Below the pieces are notes generated by a model. That model saw nothing but the letters and a program-made list of their open reading frames with translations, did no database searches and was not told the origin of the DNA. The translations under genes were made by a program, and so were the position numbers. A DNA stretch of 64,000 nucleotides, from the NCBI RefSeq assembly GCF_018449525.1, contig NZ_JAAVUS010000001.1, positions 620,001 to 684,000 on the forward strand, given 5' to 3'. This DNA is from Bradyrhizobium sp. dw_78 (GTDB lineage: Bacteria > Pseudomonadota > Alphaproteobacteria > Rhizobiales > Xanthobacteraceae). Below, in pieces: positions 1 through 8,700 of the stretch. How positions within the stretch are numbered: the first letter of the stretch is position 1; each line of letters starts with the position of its first letter.

Positions 1-93
1 TGGAGCAATTTTGGTTCTGATTGAATTAGAACCGCGCGCTGAAATTCTATTTTCTTCACGCGAACCTGAATCCTCTTCGCTCGAAAACGCTGG
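1..93 (+). repeat. Dispersed ~100-bp palindromic repeat, copy A
   Basis: A near-palindrome (13-33, core TTCTGATTGAATTAGAA) is followed by TTTTCTTCACGCGAACC and then CGCTCGAAAACGCT. The same three blocks in the same order recur at 51.7 and 54.5 kb, and inverted at 7.5 and 41.5 kb. It lies just upstream of the first small gene and may extend beyond the window start. Confidence 0.75.
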
Positions 94-167
94 AGCAGAT
101 TTTGGAACCTGCGTCATGGCATCTGCGTTGCTCTATGGTATCTACGTTGCTCTGGCGAGGGCTAACG

Positions 168-410
168 ATGTGCGTATCGAAACTGCTGTTGATCATCGTG
201 GCGACTGTCCCGACATGGCCAGCGGCCGCGTGGGCGCAGGGGACCAAAGATCCTTCCTATCTTGGCCCGACCATGGGGTTTCCGATCCGCCCGCGTGACG
301 AGCCCCCCGGATCGACCGCGACCCCGAACACCTCGCATACCCAGCCGCAGCGGACGATGCGCCTGCATCGGATCCATCGCTACCCGGCCTATCGTGCCCG
401 TATCAAGTAG
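168..410 (+). CDS. Small exported protein of unknown function
   Basis: An 80-residue product starts at ATG 168, preceded by a GCGAGGG Shine-Dalgarno-like stretch. The N-terminus is a hydrophobic signal sequence (LLLIIVATVPTWPAAAWA) ending in an AWA-type cleavage site, so the mature part should be periplasmic or secreted. The mature part of about 58 residues is rich in Pro, Thr, His and Arg and contains no domain I recognise. Longer readings upstream run into the dispersed repeat and were not used. Small exported proteins of this kind are common in Bradyrhizobium genomes; the function is unknown. Confidence 0.5.
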   Translation: MCVSKLLLIIVATVPTWPAAAWAQGTKDPSYLGPTMGFPIRPRDEPPGSTATPNTSHTQPQRTMRLHRIHRYPAYRARIK

Positions 411-506
411 CGCGGCCGCTTCGCCCGCGACGCCGATTTGGCTGCGGCGCTGATCGGCCCGCGGCTGCGATGGCCCGCGGCTGCTGATTGGCCTGCGGCG
501 CTTGGA

Positions 507-761
507 TCATTGCTTGGTCGGACGTGCAGGCTCCGGGACATTGCCGTTCTTGGCGAAGCAATCGTTGATATAGGCTTGGCGGTCGCCGCTCATCGGCCCC
601 GATCCCGGACGCTTCCAGGGGTAAACGATATAGGCGTAGTGAACGCAGCGCTTGGCCACCTCGACGCTCGGCGCCGCCAGAACAGGCGAGGGCCATAGTA
701 ACATCGCGAACACCGTAAGGGTTGCAAGCTTCGCGGTTCGCGATGTGATGGAAAAGCTCAT
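507..761 (-). CDS. Small exported protein with two cysteines
   Basis: An 84-residue product has a clear signal peptide (hydrophobic stretch at residues 12-28 ending in VLAAP). The mature domain of about 55 residues has two Cys (CVHYAYIVYPW and NDCFAKNG) that could form one disulfide. A Trp/Tyr-rich segment and a Pro-rich tail follow. No family was recognised. It converges with the small gene at 168-410 and is transcribed towards it. The ATG start directly precedes the Lys/Arg-containing n-region of the signal peptide. Confidence 0.6.
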   Translation of the reverse strand: MSFSITSRTAKLATLTVFAMLLWPSPVLAAPSVEVAKRCVHYAYIVYPWKRPGSGPMSGDRQAYINDCFAKNGNVPEPARPTKQ

Positions 762-847
762 CTCGGCTTGGTTCCGTAACTTTCCGAATCTGATTCGTTC
801 AGTCCTGGGAAGCTGTAGGTCGGCTTGGTTAGAATCCCATTATCGCT

Positions 848-1291
848 CTATCGGTCCGGCAGTTGAATGAAGTCCTCGCTGCTCGGATGTTGGTCGAGCC
901 GTCCGCGGAAAACGAACAGCCCCTTGTCGGTCGCGACGACGTCTCCCGGCTGAAGGCTGTTGTCGTTGAGCGCGCGCTCACTGGCGATGCGCGCCGCATC
1001 TTCGGGCCCGGGCGCATAGCGCTCGGGATGCATCCTTCGTTCGAGGGCGACTTCCCTGGCCCGCCGCCTGGCCTCCTGTATCCGGTCCAGCCATTCCTGC
1101 CGCGAGATTTCCGGCTGAACGTCTTCCGCGGCGGCCGGGGCTTCGGGCGCATCCTGAGCGGCGCAGGGTCTGGCGACCGGCGCGCACAAGAGAATGCCGG
1201 AGACAAGGATGGGATATCCGAAAAGGCCTCTCCGGCCGGTCGGCGTGCCGGTGGAAGACCAATTGAAACGGAGAAATCCAGCCATTCGCAT
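848..1291 (-). CDS. Exported Arg/Glu-rich helical protein, unknown
   Basis: A 147-residue product begins with an unusually long n-region (about 25 residues), then a hydrophobic segment (YPILVSGILLCAPVA) and a probable signal peptidase site near PCAAQDA. The middle (residues 63-100) is a charged, predicted-helical stretch with many Arg and Glu. The C-terminal third (LQPGDVVATDKGLFVFRG) looks like a compact beta unit. Starts at 1291 and 1285 are both possible. It is divergent from msrA across about 200 bp. Function unknown; the long antisense readings over this region were rejected. Confidence 0.6.
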   Translation of the reverse strand: MRMAGFLRFNWSSTGTPTGRRGLFGYPILVSGILLCAPVARPCAAQDAPEAPAAAEDVQPEISRQEWLDRIQEARRRAREVALERRMHPERYAPGPEDAARIASERALNDNSLQPGDVVATDKGLFVFRGRLDQHPSSEDFIQLPDR

Positions 1292-1493
1292 ATTCGCTCT
1301 TGGAAGACCCGCGCGGCGTGTCCACAGCTAGCGCAATTCCTGCAATTTTCCTATGCCCTCGGGGGTCCGATGCCTCCGGCGCGACTTGCGCGGACTCGAT
1401 CCACCCCACATTTATGCTACGCTCCCATTCAACCGGGCCGTGACGGAAAGTCCGGCACGAGGCTTGTTTCGCGGCGAATATGGAGAAACACCG

Positions 1494-2006
1494 ATGACGA
1501 CAAATGCAGAGCGCGCCGTTCTCGCGGGAGGTTGTTTTTGGGGCATGCAGGATCTGATCCGCCGCAGGCCCGGCGTCATCTCGACGCGCGTGGGTTATTC
1601 GGGCGGTGACGTCAAGAATGCCACCTATCGCAACCACGGTACCCATGCCGAGGCGATCGAGATCATTTTCGATCCCCGCGTGCTGAACTTCAGGGATTTG
1701 CTGGAATTTTTCTTCCAGATCCACGATCCGACCACGCGCAATCGCCAGGGTAACGACATCGGCACCAGCTATCGTTCGGCGATCTTCTTTACCAGCCCCG
1801 AGCAGGAGCGGGTCGCGCGCGACACCATTGCCGACGTCGACGCCTCCGGCCTGTGGCCGGGCAAGGTGGCCACCGAGGTCGCTCCGGTCGGCGATTTCTG
1901 GGAGGCCGAGCCTGAACATCAGGATTATCTCGAGCATTATCCGGACGGTTACACCTGCCATTTCGTGCGGCCGGGCTGGAAGCTGCCGCGGCGGATGGCC
2001 GGTTAG
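1494..2006 (+). CDS. msrA: Peptide methionine sulfoxide reductase MsrA
   Basis: MsrA reduces the S-epimer of methionine sulfoxide in proteins and free methionine, normally with thioredoxin as reductant. The 170-residue product carries the catalytic GGCFWG motif with the nucleophilic Cys14. Family landmarks [41 protein letters not shown] and [12 protein letters not shown] follow in order, and the length is normal for a single-domain MsrA. The start at 1494 was chosen because it has GGAG at the right spacing and places GCFWG at the usual depth; the longer reading from 1353 adds unrelated sequence. No signal peptide, so cytoplasmic. It is a single gene followed by a terminator hairpin. Confidence 0.95.
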   Translation: MTTNAERAVLAGGCFWGMQDLIRRRPGVISTRVGYSGGDVKNATYRNHGTHAEAIEIIFDPRVLNFRDLLEFFFQIHDPTTRNRQGNDIGTSYRSAIFFTSPEQERVARDTIADVDASGLWPGKVATEVAPVGDFWEAEPEHQDYLEHYPDGYTCHFVRPGWKLPRRMAG

Positions 2007-2030
2007 TCTCGTCTCATGGTTTCGTCATCG

Positions 2031-2060
2031 CGCCGCCGGCCGCAAGGCTGGCGGCGTTTT
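2031..2060 (+). terminator. Rho-independent terminator after msrA
   Basis: The 10-bp arms CGCCGCCGGC (2031-2040) and GCTGGCGGCG (2047-2056) pair with one mismatch around a 6-nt loop and are followed by TTTT. Confidence 0.7.
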
Positions 2061-2164
2061 CATTGCCGCAGGAAGCAACTGACATATCGAACAACGGACA
2101 TATCGGCGCTGTTGCGATCTTGCTAACATCGTTCACGGCAGGACGACGTTCGAGGAGTTAAGCG

Positions 2165-3796
2165 ATGACGAAGGCTTCTGATCTTTTGGTCCAGGCGCTC
2201 GAGAGCGAAGGCGTCGAGTACATCTTCGCGATTCCAGGCGAAGAGAATCTCGATGTCCTGAACTCGCTGCGCAATTCGAAGATCAAGCTCGTGATCACCC
2301 GTCACGAACAGGCGGCGGGATTCATGGCGGCGACTTATGGCCGGCTGACCGGCCGCGCCGGGGTGTGCCTGACCACGCTCGGGCCCGGCGCGCTCAATCT
2401 GACGACCAGCGCGGCCTATGCGGATCTGGGCGCGATGCCGATGGTGATGATCACGGGACAAAAGGCGATCCACACCAGCCGTCAGGCCAAATTCCAGATC
2501 GTCGATATCGTCGCCACCATGCGGCCGCTGACCAAGATGGCGACGCAGATCGTTTCGGCGCAGAGCATTCCGACCCTGGTGCGCGATGCCTTCCGGGTGG
2601 CACAGCAGGAACGGCCGGGGCCGGTGCATCTCGAACTGCCGGAGGATGTGGCCTCCGACGAAGCAATCGCTGCGGTCGTGCCTGCGCATCCCGTCGAACT
2701 CCCGGTTGCGCCTCCGGCGGCGATCGACCGTGCGGCGGCGATGATCGCCGCCGCGCAACGGCCGCTGGTCATGCTGGGCGCCGCCGCCAGCCGCCCGCAA
2801 CTCGCCGAGCCGCTGTCGCTGTTCGTGCGCCGTCTCGGGATTCCCTTCTTCAACACGCAAATGGGGAAGGGTGCGGTGAATGCCGGCTCCAACCTCTATA
2901 TGGGAACGGCGGCGCTGTCGGAACGCGACTGGATCCATGAAGCCGTCGATCAGGCCGATCTCATCATCTCCATCGGCCACGATACGGTCGAAAAGCCACC
3001 CTTCATCATGAACGAGAGCGGGCCGCGTGTCGTCCATATCGGGGCGACGCCCGCCACCGTCGAACAGGTGTACTTCCCCGAGGCCGAGATCGTCGGCGAT
3101 GTCGGCGCCAGCCTGGCTGCGCTTGCGGGCCGGCTGGAGGGCAAGCTGCCCAACGCCCGCGCGCTATTGGGGTTGCGCGAGAAAATCCTCGCCAAGCTCG
3201 CGGAACGCTCGACGGAGGATCGCTTTCCGCTGACGCCGCAGCGCATCGTCCATGACGTCCGGGAGGCGATTCCACCGGACGGCATCGTCACGCTCGATAA
3301 TGGCATGTACAAGATCTGGTTCGCGCGTAACTACCGCACCAGCGTCGCCAACACGCTGCTGCTCGACAACGCGCTGGCGACGATGGGCGCAGGGCTCCCT
3401 TCCGCGATCGCCGCCGCACTGATCCATCCCGACAAAAAAGTGCTCGCGGTGTGCGGTGACGGCGGCTTCATGATGAATTCGCAGGAGATGGAGACCGCCG
3501 TGCGGCTCGGCGTCAACATCGCCGTGCTCATTCTCGAGGACCATGCTTACGGCATGATCCGCTGGAAACAGCAGGCGGACCATTTTGCGGATTTCGGCCT
3601 GAAATTCGGCAATCCCGATTTCGTGGCCTACGCAAAATCCTATGGCGCCAAGGGCTCGCGCGTGGAGTCGGCCAAGGATTTCCTGCCGACGCTGAAGTTG
3701 GCGCTGGAGGACAAGGGCGTACATCTCGTCGTCGTTCCCGTCGATTACAGCGAGAACATGCGGGTGCTGGTGGACGAGCTGCCGAAGCAACGTTGA
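2165..3796 (+). CDS. Acetolactate synthase-like ThDP-dependent enzyme (catabolic type)
   Basis: A 543-residue enzyme with the three-part ThDP fold: N-terminal Pyr domain with the activating Glu48 (ITRHEQAAGFMAA), central TPP_M domain (about 185-320), and C-terminal PP domain with GDGGFMMN at 431-438. The family condenses two pyruvates to acetolactate. Sequence style (FAIPGEENLDVL, QMGKGAVN) resembles the AlsS/IlvB group. It stands alone: no ilvN regulatory subunit or ilvC is adjacent, which fits a catabolic or stand-alone enzyme better than branched-chain synthesis. Length is slightly short for AlsS. A related 2-oxoacid decarboxylase cannot be excluded. The ATG is preceded by GAGGAGTTAAGCG. 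Confidence 0.8.
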   Translation: MTKASDLLVQALESEGVEYIFAIPGEENLDVLNSLRNSKIKLVITRHEQAAGFMAATYGRLTGRAGVCLTTLGPGALNLTTSAAYADLGAMPMVMITGQKAIHTSRQAKFQIVDIVATMRPLTKMATQIVSAQSIPTLVRDAFRVAQQERPGPVHLELPEDVASDEAIAAVVPAHPVELPVAPPAAIDRAAAMIAAAQRPLVMLGAAASRPQLAEPLSLFVRRLGIPFFNTQMGKGAVNAGSNLYMGTAALSERDWIHEAVDQADLIISIGHDTVEKPPFIMNESGPRVVHIGATPATVEQVYFPEAEIVGDVGASLAALAGRLEGKLPNARALLGLREKILAKLAERSTEDRFPLTPQRIVHDVREAIPPDGIVTLDNGMYKIWFARNYRTSVANTLLLDNALATMGAGLPSAIAAALIHPDKKVLAVCGDGGFMMNSQEMETAVRLGVNIAVLILEDHAYGMIRWKQQADHFADFGLKFGNPDFVAYAKSYGAKGSRVESAKDFLPTLKLALEDKGVHLVVVPVDYSENMRVLVDELPKQR

Positions 3797-3825
3797 CCCC
3801 GGTTGCTTCGGCTGTTTCGGTTTTG
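3781..3825 (+). terminator. Terminator overlapping the stop codon of the ThDP enzyme gene
   Basis: Perfect 11-bp arms GCCGAAGCAAC (3781-3791) and GTTGCTTCGGC (3802-3812) enclose the stop codon in a 10-nt loop. A U-rich stretch (TGTTTCGGTTTT) follows. The left arm encodes the last residues of the enzyme. Confidence 0.75.
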
Positions 3826-3832
3826 CCTGCCG

Positions 3833-4894
3833 CTATTTCAGCGCCAGCGGCTTTTCCTCGTCGAGGAAACCGATCAACTCGTGGAAGAACTGCATCCGGT
3901 TTTTTTCCATCATTACCGTATGCGTGCCTTCGCTGAGCTCGATCAGCCGCTTGTAGGGCGTGTTCGTGAGCTGCTTGAAATAATTCTGCGCCAGATAGCT
4001 CGGCAGGTCGGCGTCCCATTCGGCGTGCAGGATCAATGTCGGCACGGTGATCTTGCCGGGATCATATTGGGCCTTGCCGGCATTCCAATAATTGACGCTG
4101 TCAGAGAAAACGCCGTTCGGCGCGCGCAGCATCGGCGGCGAATGCTTGGCGGCTTCCGGGTCCGTCGCCCAGGTCGCATCGGCCCAGGCCTCGAACACGC
4201 CCGGCGGGATCAGCGTGGCCTGCTTGTCCTCCGGCACGCCCTTCAGCCAGCGCGCCTTGGCGGAATCCTTCGAGACCAGCCGGTAGGCGCCGAGCGGCGG
4301 AGCGCCGGGATCCACGGGCACGGCCGGCTGCTTGATCCATTGCGGCGCATAGAGCACGAGGCGATCGACTTTCGCATTGTGCTCGCTGGTGTAGAGGCCC
4401 GCAATGGAGGTTCCCCACGACCAACCCATCACGTCGATCTTCGAGACACGGCGCTTCTTGAGGATGTAATCGACGGCAACGCCGAGATCGTGCGCGGCGG
4501 TTTCGGTCGATGTGACCGGCTTGTTCTTTTCGGGCGGCTCGTTCATCTCCGGCGGCCGGGTCGAGCGGCCGTAACCGCGGACATCGACGAGATAAACATC
4601 GAAGCCGCGCCGGGCGAGCAGGTCCATCATCGATACGCCTTCGATCGGCAGGTCGAACGATGTCTCGGCCGGGTAGGTAGCGCCATGCACGAACAGGAGA
4701 ATGCGGTCGGATGGGAATTTCTGCGTGCCGGCCGGATGCTTGTTGCGGACGAACAATTCGATCCCGGGGTCGCCAGAGGGGATCATGGCATCGCTGCTCT
4801 CAAGCTTCGGACCGGCGGCCTGGGCAGGCAGACTCATGAGGAAAGCACTTATGGCGAGACACGCCAAGGTCAGGCGCAACGAAGGGGCGGGCAT
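3833..4894 (-). CDS. Exported alpha/beta hydrolase
   Basis: A 353-residue protein with a signal peptide (residues 1-27, LACLAISAFLMSLPAQA) and an alpha/beta-hydrolase fold. The oxyanion segment is ILLFVHGATYPAE. The nucleophile elbow GWSWG has Ser159, the acid is probably in HAEWDADLP, and the catalytic His is in SEGTHTVMME near the C-terminus. It should act in the periplasm; the substrate is unknown. The start at 4894 was chosen over 5155 because it has AGGGAG at good spacing and gives a proper signal peptide. The upstream reading would overlap the divergent aldolase gene. It converges with the ThDP enzyme gene. Confidence 0.85.
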   Translation of the reverse strand: MPAPSLRLTLACLAISAFLMSLPAQAAGPKLESSDAMIPSGDPGIELFVRNKHPAGTQKFPSDRILLFVHGATYPAETSFDLPIEGVSMMDLLARRGFDVYLVDVRGYGRSTRPPEMNEPPEKNKPVTSTETAAHDLGVAVDYILKKRRVSKIDVMGWSWGTSIAGLYTSEHNAKVDRLVLYAPQWIKQPAVPVDPGAPPLGAYRLVSKDSAKARWLKGVPEDKQATLIPPGVFEAWADATWATDPEAAKHSPPMLRAPNGVFSDSVNYWNAGKAQYDPGKITVPTLILHAEWDADLPSYLAQNYFKQLTNTPYKRLIELSEGTHTVMMEKNRMQFFHELIGFLDEEKPLALK

Positions 4895-5132
4895 ACTCGA
4901 AACTCCCTGAAATTTTCTTGTAACCGCCTGATGACGGCGACGGCCGTTATGGCTGCCGGCGAAAAAGCTAGCCGATGCGGACCGGTTTATCGAGCGCAAA
5001 TGTTCCCGCGGATCCGCTCCGCCTGGACGTTGCCCGGCTTGAGCGGGCGGGCGGCATTGCATATCCTGCGTGCAACGGATTGGCCCCTGAACCGTTCTTG
5101 ATTTCAGCACAATCACAGTCTGGGAGACAGCG

Positions 5133-6161
5133 ATGAACCTTTCCGAGCTCAACAAGGTGGCTCAGGCTGTGGTTACGCCGGGCAAGGGCCTTCTGGCCGC
5201 CGACGAATCCACCGGCACCATCAAGAAACGGTTCGACGCGATCAAGGTGGAATCCACCGAGGAGAGCCGGCGCGATTATCGCGAAATGCTGTTCCGTTCC
5301 GGGGATGCGATGTCGAAATGCATCTCGGGCGTCATCCTCTATGACGAGACCATCTGGCAGAAGGCCAAGGACGGCGCGCCGCTGGTCAAGCTGATCGAGC
5401 AGGCGGGCTCGATCCCCGGCATCAAGGTCGACGAAGGCACCCAGCCGCTGCCCGGCTGCCCCGGCGAACTCGTCACCGTTGGCCTCGACAAGCTCGCTTC
5501 GCGCTTGGCGGACTATTACAAGCAGGGCGCGCGGTTCGCGAAATGGCGCGCGGTGATCGATATCGGCAAGGACATTCCGAGCATGACCGCGATCCACGTC
5601 AACGCCCATGCGCTGGCGCGCTATGCGGCGCTGTGCCAGGACGCCCAGATCGTGCCGATCGTCGAGCCGGAAGTGCTGATGGACGGCGATCACGATATCG
5701 ACCGCTGCTACGATGTCACCCGGCGCGTGCTCAACAAGGTGTTTCAGGAATTGCGGATCCAGCGGGTCGCGCTCGAAGGCATGATCCTGAAGCCCAATAT
5801 GGTGATTTCGGGCAGGAAATGCCCGAAGCAGGCGCCGGTTCAGGAAGTCGCCGAGAAGACCATCCGGCTGCTGAAGGAATGTGTGCCGGCGGCGGTGCCG
5901 GGTATCGCGTTTCTGTCAGGGGGCCAGGACGACGAGGAAGCCACTGCCCATCTCGACGCCATGAACCGGATCGGCGGCCTGCCATGGAAACTGACCTTTT
6001 CCTACGGCCGCGCGCTGCAGGCGGCGCCGCAAAAGGCATGGGCGGGCAAGCCGGAGAACGTGCCCGCCGGGCAGCAGGCCTTCAGCCACCGCGCGCTGAT
6101 GAATTCGCTCGCCAGCAGAGGCGAGTGGAAGGCCGAACTCGAGACCAAGAAGGCGGCGTAG
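5133..6161 (+). CDS. Fructose-bisphosphate aldolase, class I
   Basis: Interconverts fructose 1,6-bisphosphate with glyceraldehyde 3-phosphate and dihydroxyacetone phosphate through a Schiff base. The 342-residue product has the class I hallmarks: GKGLLAADESTGTI near the N-terminus, FAKWR (Lys137), IVEPEV (Glu178 and Glu180) and the Schiff-base Lys220 in EGMILKPNMV. The conserved GGQ segment (AFLSGGQDDEEA) and FSYGRALQ follow. This is the animal/plant-like class I type rather than the metal-dependent class II enzyme. GGGAGA precedes the ATG. It is divergent from the hydrolase and converges with the amidase, 7 bp apart. No other glycolytic genes are adjacent. Confidence 0.93.
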   Translation: MNLSELNKVAQAVVTPGKGLLAADESTGTIKKRFDAIKVESTEESRRDYREMLFRSGDAMSKCISGVILYDETIWQKAKDGAPLVKLIEQAGSIPGIKVDEGTQPLPGCPGELVTVGLDKLASRLADYYKQGARFAKWRAVIDIGKDIPSMTAIHVNAHALARYAALCQDAQIVPIVEPEVLMDGDHDIDRCYDVTRRVLNKVFQELRIQRVALEGMILKPNMVISGRKCPKQAPVQEVAEKTIRLLKECVPAAVPGIAFLSGGQDDEEATAHLDAMNRIGGLPWKLTFSYGRALQAAPQKAWAGKPENVPAGQQAFSHRALMNSLASRGEWKAELETKKAA

Positions 6162-6168
6162 CGGTCGC

Positions 6169-7509
6169 TTATTGCACCGGCGCGAGGCCAGGATTGAACG
6201 CCAGCGCGCCTTCGATCCATTTGGCGGCGCACAGCGTTCGCAGGTCTTCGCGATAGGGGCCGACCACCTGGACGCCCAACGGGAGGCCGTTCCTGCCGAA
6301 GCCCGCGGGCAGCGACAGCGCGGGCACGCCGAGCAGGGTCCAGGGCGCGCAATATTCGGCGTCGCCGGTATAGTCCAGCCCGAGCGGCGCCTCGCCGAAC
6401 GCCGGCAGCGTCAGCACGGCGTCATAGCCGGATATGTCCGTGGCGAAGGCCTGACGCCATTTCTCCTGCCACGCTTTGGCGGCCAGGTAATCGGTCGCCG
6501 ACCTGGCGTTGCCGCTCTCGACCAGCGACTTCAGATGATCGCTGGTGCGGTCGGGATAGCGCGCCACAAGACCGGCGAAGATTGCGGCGCCTTCGGCGGC
6601 GAGAATGGTGTTCACGGTGTCCCAATTGGCGCGGTCGATCTCGGCGAGTTCGAGCTCCTCGACGATGGCGCCGGATCCGCGCAGCGTCGCGATAGCGGTG
6701 TCGAATAGCTTCTGCTGCTCTGTTTCGGCCTTCGACCATTTGGCGAAGCGGACGACGGCAAGCCGCGGCCGCTCCAGCGCTGCCAAGCCCTGATCGATAT
6801 CGACGGTAAAGCCTGGAAGCGGCCGGCCGTGCGGGTCGCGGTCGCTGGTGCCGGCGAGCAGCGACAGCGCCAATGCCACGTCGTCGACGCGGCGGGCAAA
6901 GAAGCCGACATGATCGAGCGATGGGCTCAAATGATGCACGCCGATGCGCGGGATCGCGCCGAAGCTCGGCTTAAAGCCGACCACGCCATTGAATGCGGCC
7001 GGGCGGATCACCGAGCCCAGCGTCTGCGTGCCGAGCGCCAGCGGGACCAATCCGGCGGCGACCGACGCCGCCGATCCCGACGACGATCCGCCCGGCGTAT
7101 GCCGGCTGTTCCACGGATTGACCGTCGGTCCCGGATGCCGCCAGGCGAATTCGGTCGACACCGTCTTGCCGAAGATCGTGGCGCCGAGATTGCGCAGCCG
7201 CTCGACCACCCAGGCGTCCGCCGCAGGGACATGATCCCGGTAGACCGGCGAGCCGTTGGTGGTCGGCATGTCCGAGGTCGCGATGATGTCCTTGATCGCG
7301 ACCGGAATGCCGGACAGCGGGCCCGGCCGCCGCGTGACATCCCTGGGAAGATATTCGAACGCCTTCAGCGCGGGCTCGACGGCCTTTGCCTTTTCCAGGC
7401 AGGCGGCGGCATATTGGTCCGCGGCTGCCTGATCGTTCCTGAACAGGCGGAGAAGTTCGAGGACTCCCGCGCCGGATGGAAGGGCGGAGCGTGTGGTCGG
7501 ATCGATCAT
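6169..7509 (-). CDS. Amidase-signature family enzyme
   Basis: Amidase-signature hydrolase of 446 residues with the Ser-cisSer-Lys triad in place: Lys73 in GIPVAIKD, the cis-Ser in the GGSSSGSAA loop (142-144) and nucleophile Ser166 in GTQTLGSVIRP. The usual GG before that Ser is LG here. Substrate is unknown; the family includes GatA-like, urea-amide and aryl amidases. No GatB or GatC lies nearby. A longer reading from 7620 adds 37 residues translated from the dispersed repeat (7541-7634), so ATG 7509 is taken as the start. Cytoplasmic, with no signal peptide. Confidence 0.85.
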   Translation of the reverse strand: MIDPTTRSALPSGAGVLELLRLFRNDQAAADQYAAACLEKAKAVEPALKAFEYLPRDVTRRPGPLSGIPVAIKDIIATSDMPTTNGSPVYRDHVPAADAWVVERLRNLGATIFGKTVSTEFAWRHPGPTVNPWNSRHTPGGSSSGSAASVAAGLVPLALGTQTLGSVIRPAAFNGVVGFKPSFGAIPRIGVHHLSPSLDHVGFFARRVDDVALALSLLAGTSDRDPHGRPLPGFTVDIDQGLAALERPRLAVVRFAKWSKAETEQQKLFDTAIATLRGSGAIVEELELAEIDRANWDTVNTILAAEGAAIFAGLVARYPDRTSDHLKSLVESGNARSATDYLAAKAWQEKWRQAFATDISGYDAVLTLPAFGEAPLGLDYTGDAEYCAPWTLLGVPALSLPAGFGRNGLPLGVQVVGPYREDLRTLCAAKWIEGALAFNPGLAPVQ

Positions 7510-7540
7510 GTCGGCGATTCCCGAAGCAGAACTCTTAAAC

Positions 7541-7634
7541 CGTTTTCGAGCGAACGGGACACCGGTTCGCGTAACGAAAAAAGCGTCAAAACAAAATATT
7601 AGAGCCCGATCCTCATTCAACCAGAACCGGGCGC
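7541..7634 (-). repeat. Dispersed palindromic repeat, copy B (inverted)
   Basis: CGTTTTCGAGCGAA, then CCGGTTCGCGTAACGAAAA, then GCGTCAAAAC, and a degenerate palindrome (CATTCAACCAGAACC) follow in the reverse order of copy A. The copy lies between the amidase and the ABC importer and extends the open reading of the amidase at its 5' end. Confidence 0.75.
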
Positions 7635-7705
7635 TAAATCAATGGATCAGGGACAGGGCGCGCGCAGACCGGCGGTCTGCATGTCGGCTTGTTGCCGGCC
7701 TTCCG

Positions 7706-8674
7706 CTATTTCATCGCCACTGCCGGATCGATGAAGGTCTTGACCACGAAGGCCTTGTAGTCCGGCTGGGCGGAGAGATTGCTGAGCGCGATCTGGGTAT
7801 CCATCGCCACCTTCAGCGCGTCCGCCGATATGTCCACGCTCGGCGGATAGACGCCCTCGGCGAGCATGCGCTTGACGGCGGATTCCACCACGGCCGGGTC
7901 CAGCGTCGGGAATTCCTTCTTGGCGATCTCGACGGTCTTGTCCTGGTTCTTGGCCATGAAGCGCACCGCCATCTCCATGCCGTTGACGACCCGCTGAGCG
8001 ATATCGGGATCGACATCTTTGCGTGCGGTCACGGCCGAGAAGGCGTAGGCGCCGTACAGTTTCGGAAATCCGAGCACGACCTTCATGCCCTTGGCTGCGA
8101 CCTGGTCCAGCCCGGGCTCATACATCACGGCGATATCAGCCTGCTTGGCCATGAATGGGCCGGGCTCGGAGCCGAGCGCGACCTGGATCATATCGACGTC
8201 GGTCTTGGGGTCCATGCCGTTTTCCTTCAAGAGCTTCATGAACAGCGAGGTGCTGGTGGTCGGCATCAGGCCGGTGACGACCTTCTGGCCCTTGATGTCC
8301 TTGATGCTGTCGAACTTGAAGTCCGGCGAGGTCGCGATCCATACCGCGGCGCCGTTGACGACATTGGCGATGATATCGACCGGCGCGCCCTTCGACGCCG
8401 CGATCGCGGTCCATTCCGGCCCGTGAATCGAGAATTGCGCGCTTCCGGAGATCACGGCGGACAGCGCCACCGTCGGGGCGCCGGCGGTCTCCTTGGTGAG
8501 GTCGAGGCCCTGCTGGGTGAAGAAGCCCTCGTCGATCGCGACATAGAGCGGCAGATACAGCATCGACTGGAATGCCTGCGACAGCACCGCCTTCTTGTTC
8601 TCGGCGAGGGCCGGGGTGGCGAGCAGGATCGAAACAAGGGCTGCGGCGCGGGCAATGCGCGTGAGCAACGGCAT
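7706..8674 (-). CDS. ABC importer periplasmic binding protein (NMT1/SsuA-like)
   Basis: A 322-residue protein with a signal peptide (residues 1-24, ending TPALAENK) and the NMT1/THI5-like fold typical of nitrate, taurine, sulfonate or pyrimidine-precursor binding proteins. Typical landmarks are LYLPLYVAIDEGFFTQQGLDL, the SGSAQFS segment and ADIAVMYEPG. It should bind a small organic ligand and deliver it to the permease encoded just upstream in the same direction (26 bp gap). GGAGACGTCAG precedes ATG 8674. The ligand cannot be read from the sequence. Confidence 0.85.
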   Translation of the reverse strand: MPLLTRIARAAALVSILLATPALAENKKAVLSQAFQSMLYLPLYVAIDEGFFTQQGLDLTKETAGAPTVALSAVISGSAQFSIHGPEWTAIAASKGAPVDIIANVVNGAAVWIATSPDFKFDSIKDIKGQKVVTGLMPTTSTSLFMKLLKENGMDPKTDVDMIQVALGSEPGPFMAKQADIAVMYEPGLDQVAAKGMKVVLGFPKLYGAYAFSAVTARKDVDPDIAQRVVNGMEMAVRFMAKNQDKTVEIAKKEFPTLDPAVVESAVKRMLAEGVYPPSVDISADALKVAMDTQIALSNLSAQPDYKAFVVKTFIDPAVAMK

Positions 8675-8700
8675 CTGACGTCTCCGTATGTACATATGAA

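Noticed and set aside
978..1961. 327-codon open frame on the minus strand across msrA
   Set aside because: Antisense to a clear MsrA. It is Arg/Gly/Asp-rich without domain pattern and is a product of GC-rich codon use.
3803..5101. 432-codon plus-strand frame
   Set aside because: Lies opposite the exported alpha/beta hydrolase, which has a signal peptide and catalytic motif; the frame has shadow-type composition.
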